From Prevotella sp. CAG:755 (GTDB lineage: Bacteria > Bacteroidota > Bacteroidia > Bacteroidales > Bacteroidaceae), in NCBI GenBank assembly GCA_000431275.1, contig HF989190.1:568-12984 (forward strand): 12,417 nucleotides of DNA, written 5' to 3'. The position numbers were made by a program, and so were the translations under genes. The notes under the pieces were generated by a model. It was not told the origin of the DNA, did not search any database, and saw nothing but the letters and a program-made list of their open reading frames with translations. Positions within the stretch are counted from its first letter, which is position 1. Every line of letters begins with the position of its first letter. Of the stretch, positions 6,314 to 12,417 are shown piece by piece.

Positions 6314-7975
6314 TTAGTACTTGAACGTGCTCCCTCCGAGGAACTCGCGCAGCAGCGAGGTGGGCGGCAGTCCCCGTGTCGAGATGGGTTTCAGGTAGCG
6401 CAGGAACTTGCTGAGGCGGTAAGCCTCTGAATACTCAGGCACATTCTCGGGCACTTGTTCCAGCAAGGGAAGCGCCTGACTGCGCAAGGCGGCAAACTCA
6501 AAGAGCAAGGCCGAATTGAACATGGCGTCGGCATTCTCTTGGTAGGGGAAGATCCAACGGTCTTCCCCTTCGCGCACTGAGGGCCAGCGACGGATGGTTT
6601 CCGTGGCCGAATAGCCGCGATACTTGTAGTCGCGGACGATGCGGCGCAGGAGTCTGTTGTCCGTGGTGGGGATGTAGTTGTGGTCGTCGAGCAGGATGGT
6701 GGTCAGGGCCGAAGCATAGATTTTGTATTTCCGTCTGTCTGGAATGTCGGCAGTCAATTGCGGATTGAGTGCATGGATACCTTCGAGGACGAGGAGGGTG
6801 TTTCGGTCGATGTGGAGGCGGTTTCCGCTTTTTTCGCTCTTTCCTGTCTGGAAGTTATAGCGCGGCAGTTCTACTTCCTCGCCTGCCAAGAGGGCTTGGA
6901 GCTGTTCGGAAAGGAGCGGGAGGTTGAGTGCTTCGATGTGTTCGTAGTCATAGTCGCCGTTGGCGGCGTGGGGTGTCTTGTCGCGGTCGACGAAGTAGTC
7001 GTCGAGGGAGATGGGGACGGGTTTGAGGCCGCAGGCCATGAGTTGCACGGAGAGGCGCTTTGAGAAGGTAGTCTTTCCGCTCGACGAGGGGCCGGAGATG
7101 AGGATGACTTTCACCTCGGGGCGTGCTTCGATGGCGTCGGCGAGGCGGCTGATCTTCTTTTCCTGCAACGCCTCGGAGACGTTGATGAGCTCGTTGGTAA
7201 ATCCGCGTGCGCACGCTTCGTTGAACTCGCCGACGGTCGAGACACCGAGGATTTCCTGCCAGCGGTGGTGTTCGTTGAAGACCGTGAAGATTTTCCGCTG
7301 CGCCGTCGGCGGTTGCAGGCGTGTCGGGTTGTGGCGGTCGGGCAGGCGGAGGAGCAGTCCGTCGAAGTAGGGCACGATGTCGAACAGGCGGATCTGTTTT
7401 GTGTTGACGAGCAGTGAGCCGTAGAAGTAGTCTGCCGTGCCGTCGAGGGTATAGTAATAGGTGTAAAGGGAACCGGTGCTTTCGAGCAGTTTCGCCTTGT
7501 TTTCGAGTCCTTCACGGCGGAAGAGTTCGACGGCCTTCTCCGTGGGGCACGTGATGCGGTGGAAGGGAATGGCGGCGTCGACAATCTCGTGCATGCGCCG
7601 GCGCAGGGCGTCGATATCATCCTTTTGGAGTTCGCGGCCGAGGTCGAGGCGGCAATAGTAGCCGTTCGGGACAGGTGTGTCGATGCGCAGGCGGGCACCG
7701 GGGTAGAGGTCTGTGACGGCCTTGTAGAGTACGAAGAAGAGCGAACGGGTATAGGTGCGCATGCCCGAGGGCGACGTGATGTCAAGGAACTCCACGTCTT
7801 TGTCGTTGAAGCACATGAAGTGGAGTCCCTCGACCTTGTTGTTCACCTTGGCGCTCGTCACGCCGTAAGGCATGTCGAGGCCGATGAGGCGGTAGACGTC
7901 TTCGAGCGTCGAGCCGATGGGGACATCGTGGCGCTCGCCGGTGTTGAGGCAATGGATGGTGATTTTTTTGTCCAT
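6314..7975 (-). CDS. Nucleoside (uridine-type) kinase with ThrRS-like N-terminal domains
   Basis: The product is 553 aa from ATG 7975. Residues 1-65 look like a TGS domain (KKITIHCLNTGERHDVPIG, then TLEDVY). Residues 66-240 resemble the second additional domain of threonyl/alanyl-tRNA synthetases (RRMHEIVDAAIPFHR and the YFYGSLLVNT region). From about 285 there is a P-loop NTPase of the uridine kinase/phosphoribulokinase type: Walker A GPSSSGKT at 295-302, the base/sugar-binding segment SLDDYFVDRD, and VLEGIHALNP as the Walker B-like strand. The expected reaction is NTP-dependent phosphorylation of a nucleoside; the substrate is not certain. An upstream TTG at 8044 would add 23 residues but coincides with a possible -7 element, and the domain starts at MDKKI, so 7975 is preferred. 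It appears monocistronic: hairpins flank it on both sides. Confidence 0.88.
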   Translation of the reverse strand: MDKKITIHCLNTGERHDVPIGSTLEDVYRLIGLDMPYGVTSAKVNNKVEGLHFMCFNDKDVEFLDITSPSGMRTYTRSLFFVLYKAVTDLYPGARLRIDTPVPNGYYCRLDLGRELQKDDIDALRRRMHEIVDAAIPFHRITCPTEKAVELFRREGLENKAKLLESTGSLYTYYYTLDGTADYFYGSLLVNTKQIRLFDIVPYFDGLLLRLPDRHNPTRLQPPTAQRKIFTVFNEHHRWQEILGVSTVGEFNEACARGFTNELINVSEALQEKKISRLADAIEARPEVKVILISGPSSSGKTTFSKRLSVQLMACGLKPVPISLDDYFVDRDKTPHAANGDYDYEHIEALNLPLLSEQLQALLAGEEVELPRYNFQTGKSEKSGNRLHIDRNTLLVLEGIHALNPQLTADIPDRRKYKIYASALTTILLDDHNYIPTTDNRLLRRIVRDYKYRGYSATETIRRWPSVREGEDRWIFPYQENADAMFNSALLFEFAALRSQALPLLEQVPENVPEYSEAYRLSKFLRYLKPISTRGLPPTSLLREFLGGSTFKY

Positions 7976-8041
7976 AGACGTAAGGTTTAGGCGGACCGGC
8001 GCAGCCGCGAAGGTGGCGGGTGCCGGTTTTGTTCGGTTTTC

Positions 8042-8049
8042 CAAAGTTG
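8042..8049 (-). promoter_or_regulatory. Possible -7 element for the nucleoside kinase
   Basis: Minus-strand CAACTTTG differs from TAnnTTTG at one base. It would give a start near 8035 and a leader of about 60 nt to ATG 7975. It is the best candidate in 7976-8120, but the match is imperfect and no -33 box is seen. Confidence 0.3.
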
Positions 8050-8178
8050 AGGAAAAAAGTCGGACCGTGCCGTGTCTGCCAGCGACTTTAACGTTTTTTA
8101 CTTTGCGGGAGTCTGTTTCACACGGTGGCCTGACTAAAAACTCGGTTGGCAGGCTCGTGCCCAGCGGGCAGGCGACTA

Positions 8179-8241
8179 AGAATTACAAGTCGGCTGACTG
8201 AAAATTCTGGATAACTGACAGGAATTTCCGGACGGCTGACG
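8179..8241 (-). repeat. Three tandem 21-nt repeat units (locus B), with decayed units beyond
   Basis: On the minus strand the units are 8241-8221, 8220-8200 and 8199-8179, each 21 nt. They start CGTCAGCC, TGTCAGTT and AGTCAGCC and end AATTCC, TTTTC and AATTCT, so they belong to the same family as locus A (4543-4605). Weaker copies continue: 8178-8158 starts TAGTCGCC, and 8135-8123 reads AGTCAGGCCACCG, 64 nt from unit 3 and so near the 21-nt phase. The array lies between the trmD terminator and the kinase gene, in the trmD sense orientation. The intergenic stretch 7976-8287 has no gene otherwise. Confidence 0.72.
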
Positions 8242-8287
8242 GAAAATATGAATAGGCACTTTGTCCGGGCAGACGGCGTTTGTGCTG

Positions 8288-8327
8288 AAAACAGTTTGTC
8301 CGACAGGATTTCCTGTCGGACAAACTG
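8288..8327 (-). terminator. Perfect 16-bp hairpin, terminator of trmD
   Basis: CAGTTTGTCCGACAGG (8292-8307) and CCTGTCGGACAAACTG (8312-8327) are perfect complements around a 4-nt loop. On the minus strand four T follow directly (8291-8288). It lies 54 nt past the trmD stop. It is by far the strongest stem in the window. Confidence 0.75.
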
Positions 8328-8333
8328 GAACTT

Positions 8334-8364
8334 CTGTCGCGTACGACAGTTTTTGTGTCGTATG
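8334..8364. other. Two mutually exclusive small hairpins between trmD and its terminator
   Basis: Hairpin 1: CTGTCG (8334-8339) with CGACAG (8344-8349), loop CGTA, followed on the plus strand by five T (8350-8354). Hairpin 2: CGTACGACA (8340-8348) with TGTCGTATG (8356-8364), 9 bp with one G-T, loop 7 nt. They share bases 8340-8348, so only one can form at a time. Hairpin 2 is met first by a trmD transcript, about 18 nt past the stop. Confidence 0.5.
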
Positions 8365-8381
8365 GCTAAGGACGCCGGGCG

Positions 8382-11160
<2,779 letters not shown>

Positions 11161-11198
11161 AAAAAGACGGCCGCCCTGTCGGTTCCCATTATATTTAG

Positions 11199-11206
11199 TA
11201 ATTTTG
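11199..11206 (+). promoter_or_regulatory. -7 promoter element for dapA
   Basis: TAATTTTG is an exact TAnnTTTG match in the 79-bp ligA-dapA gap. The predicted start is about 11213, with a leader of about 27 nt. No ligA terminator hairpin is convincing in the gap, so read-through from ligA may also contribute. Confidence 0.58.
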
Positions 11207-11239
11207 CCCCCGTAAGTAATGACAATTTGGTGAAAAGTA

Positions 11240-12124
11240 ATGAATAATATCTTCAAAGGTGAGGGCGTGGCGCTGGCCACCCCGTTTACGGAAAGCGGCA
11301 GTGTGGACTACGACGCCCTCAGCGGACTTATCAGTTCGCAGATAGCGGGCGGCGTGGACTTCGTCTGTGTGCTCGGCACGACAGCCGAGACACCCTGTCT
11401 CTCGGCAGCAGAGAAACAGACGGTCAAGGACTTTGTCGTGCAGGAAGTGGCCGGGCGTGTTCCCTTGTTGCTCGGTTGCGGCACGAACTGCACCGAGACG
11501 GTGGTCGATTTCCTACGCCACGGCGACTTGTCGGACATCGACGGCGTGCTGGTAGTCTGTCCGTACTATAACAAACCGACGCAGGCCGGGCTTTTCGCCC
11601 ATTTCAAGACAATAGCCGACGCGACGGCGTTGCCTGTCGTGCTCTATAACGTGCCGGGCCGCACGGGTGTCAATCTCGAAGCCGAGACTGTGCTGAAGCT
11701 TGCCATGGAGTGCGAGAATGTCGTAGCCGTCAAAGAGGCTTCGGGCCGGCTGGATCAGGCCGAAGCCATTCTCGATCGGGCGCCCAAAGGTTTTGAATTG
11801 CTGAGCGGCGACGACGGCCTGACTCTCGAACTGATCCGTCGCGGAGCCACGGGCGTCATCTCCGTCGTGGCCAACGCCTATCCTGCCGAGTTCGGCACCA
11901 TGGTCCACGCGGCGCTTGACGGCGATTTCGACAAGGCCGAGGCGGCCAATGAAGTGCTGGCCCCACTCTATCCCCTCCTCTCTGTTGACGGGAATCCGGC
12001 CGGACTGAAATCCCTGCTCGACGTGCAGGGAAAAGCGGGCAACTATCTGCGCCTGCCCCTTGTGCCGGCCAGCGAGGCGACCTATGCGAAGATAAAGGCT
12101 TTTGCCGACGCCATGAACGCCTGA
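11240..12124 (+). CDS. dapA: 4-Hydroxy-tetrahydrodipicolinate synthase
   Basis: The product is 294 aa, a typical TIM-barrel class I aldolase. It condenses pyruvate with aspartate semialdehyde, the first committed step to diaminopimelate and lysine, in the cytosol. Visible active-site parts are GVALATPF at the start, GTTAETPCLS (Thr47/Thr48), VVCPYYNKP (Tyr109/Tyr110), LYNVPGRTG (Tyr136, Arg141) and the Schiff-base Lys165 in VVAVKEASG. SGDDGLTLELIRRGATGVISV and the C-terminal SVDGNPAGLK are also family-like. ATG 11240 matches the family start. The leader has an A-rich GGTGAAAAGTA before the ATG, not a classical Shine-Dalgarno. Together with murI in this window it supplies peptidoglycan precursors. 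Confidence 0.97.
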   Translation: MNNIFKGEGVALATPFTESGSVDYDALSGLISSQIAGGVDFVCVLGTTAETPCLSAAEKQTVKDFVVQEVAGRVPLLLGCGTNCTETVVDFLRHGDLSDIDGVLVVCPYYNKPTQAGLFAHFKTIADATALPVVLYNVPGRTGVNLEAETVLKLAMECENVVAVKEASGRLDQAEAILDRAPKGFELLSGDDGLTLELIRRGATGVISVVANAYPAEFGTMVHAALDGDFDKAEAANEVLAPLYPLLSVDGNPAGLKSLLDVQGKAGNYLRLPLVPASEATYAKIKAFADAMNA

Positions 12125-12154
12125 ACGGCATCCGGATACGATTAGAATAGTTTG

Positions 12155-12189
12155 GAGAGGCACCGTTTCCCGTAGGGACGGTGCCTCTT
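12155..12189 (+). terminator. Strong hairpin downstream of dapA, lacking a T-run
   Basis: GAGGCACCGT (12157-12166) and ACGGTGCCTC (12178-12187) pair perfectly, extended outward by A-T and G-T. Inside, CCC/GGG can close a GTA loop. The stem is strong but TGCGTAAC follows, so it fits a dispersed palindrome or RNA-end hairpin better than a classical terminator. It lies about 30 nt past the dapA stop. Confidence 0.45.
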
Positions 12190-12198
12190 GCGTAACTT

Positions 12199-12286
12199 GG
12201 GGCGACAAACTGCCCCACCCTGTTGTTTTTCTGCGTAATGAATGCGTCTTTACGCCGTCTTGTCCTGCCCTTTGGGCGGTTTTGTT
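12199..12286 (+). terminator. Weak candidate dapA terminators and short dyads
   Basis: GGGGC (12199-12203) pairs with GCCCC (12212-12216), and a TGTTGTTTTT tract follows after 4 nt. CTGCCC (12265-12270) pairs with GGGCGG (12274-12279) around TTT, followed by TTTTG. Between them GCGTAA (12233-12238) and TTACGC (12250-12255) form a 6-bp dyad. Any of these may end the dapA transcript; none is strong alone. Confidence 0.35.
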
Positions 12287-12376
12287 ATGCCTGTTCCGGC
12301 TGATGGCTTCACAAAATGAAGTTTCAGCTGTTCTGTCAGTAAAACATCGCTTTACGAATGGTTCTGGCAGTTATCC

Positions 12377-12396
12377 GGGCGATACGAGTGTCGCCC
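12377..12396. repeat. REP-like palindrome at the right edge
   Basis: GGGCGA (12377-12382) pairs with TCGCCC (12391-12396), extended inward by T-G and A-T pairs. With the flanking CCTACG it reads on the minus strand as CGTAGGGGCGAC, a pattern I recall as a dispersed intergenic palindrome in many Bacteroidales and other genomes. That recollection is not checked here. The final 293 bases (12125-12417) contain no credible gene. Confidence 0.45.
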
Positions 12397-12417
12397 CTAC
12401 GTGTGCTTTGTGTGTTT

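Noticed and set aside
7976..8044. 23-residue N-terminal extension of the nucleoside kinase from TTG 8044
   Set aside because: A rare start codon lying in a possible -7 element, with low-complexity sequence before the TGS-like domain; ATG 7975 is better.
4543..8241. CRISPR array
   Set aside because: Units are contiguous 21-mers without unique spacers, only three per locus, and no cas gene is present.
8121..8381. The trmD frame stays open for 87 codons after its TAG, giving heptapeptide repeats of the type VSRPEIP through repeat locus B
   Set aside because: At locus A the same heptad phase is not in frame with murI, so read-through is not a shared feature. trmD ends at its normal length and hairpins block the path. 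The peptide pattern is a by-product of a 21-nt (7-codon) period.

Overview
The window looks like a core-genome stretch of a Bacteroidota chromosome, most likely order Bacteroidales and fairly G+C rich for that group. Three things support this. Most transcription units with a clear intergenic gap carry the Bacteroides-type -7 element TAnnTTTG. Start codons lack strong Shine-Dalgarno sequences. The gene content is typical: a DUF5723-type barrel protein, an acidic-tailed lipoprotein, an OmpH/Skp protein next to murI, and a nucleoside kinase with a ThrRS-like N-terminus. No phage, transposase, integrase, CRISPR array or toxin-antitoxin gene was seen.

Layout. Positions 1-740 (+) hold the 3' part of a lipid A-type acyltransferase. 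A tRNA-Arg(CCT) with its own promoter and terminator follows at 775-902. A two-gene minus-strand unit at 4260-1032 encodes a 603-aa probable lipoprotein and a 464-aa DUF5723-type outer membrane barrel, read from a promoter near 4350 and ending in a hairpin at 957-1004. Next comes a minus-strand ompH-murI operon (6162-4700) with a 4-nt ATGA overlap, then a nucleoside (uridine-type) kinase (7975-6314, minus) and trmD (9059-8382, minus). Facing the other way are ligA (9163-11160) and dapA (11240-12124), both plus strand and each with its own promoter. The last 293 bases have no gene but several hairpins.

Functions fall into envelope building (acyltransferase, OmpH chaperone, glutamate racemase and dihydrodipicolinate synthase for peptidoglycan, barrel plus lipoprotein) and information processing or salvage (tRNA-Arg, TrmD, LigA, nucleoside kinase).

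The least expected structure is between genes. A 21-nt tandem repeat occurs as three units downstream of murI and again as three units (plus decayed ones) downstream of trmD, in the sense orientation of the upstream transcript both times. At murI an inverted copy of the unit forms the arm of the rho-independent terminator. The trmD 3' region adds a perfect 16-bp hairpin and a pair of mutually exclusive hairpins. The trmD and ligA promoters are so close that their -33 regions fall on each other's -7 elements. None of this proves a new system. The repeat family and the lipoprotein-barrel pair are the best candidates for follow-up.
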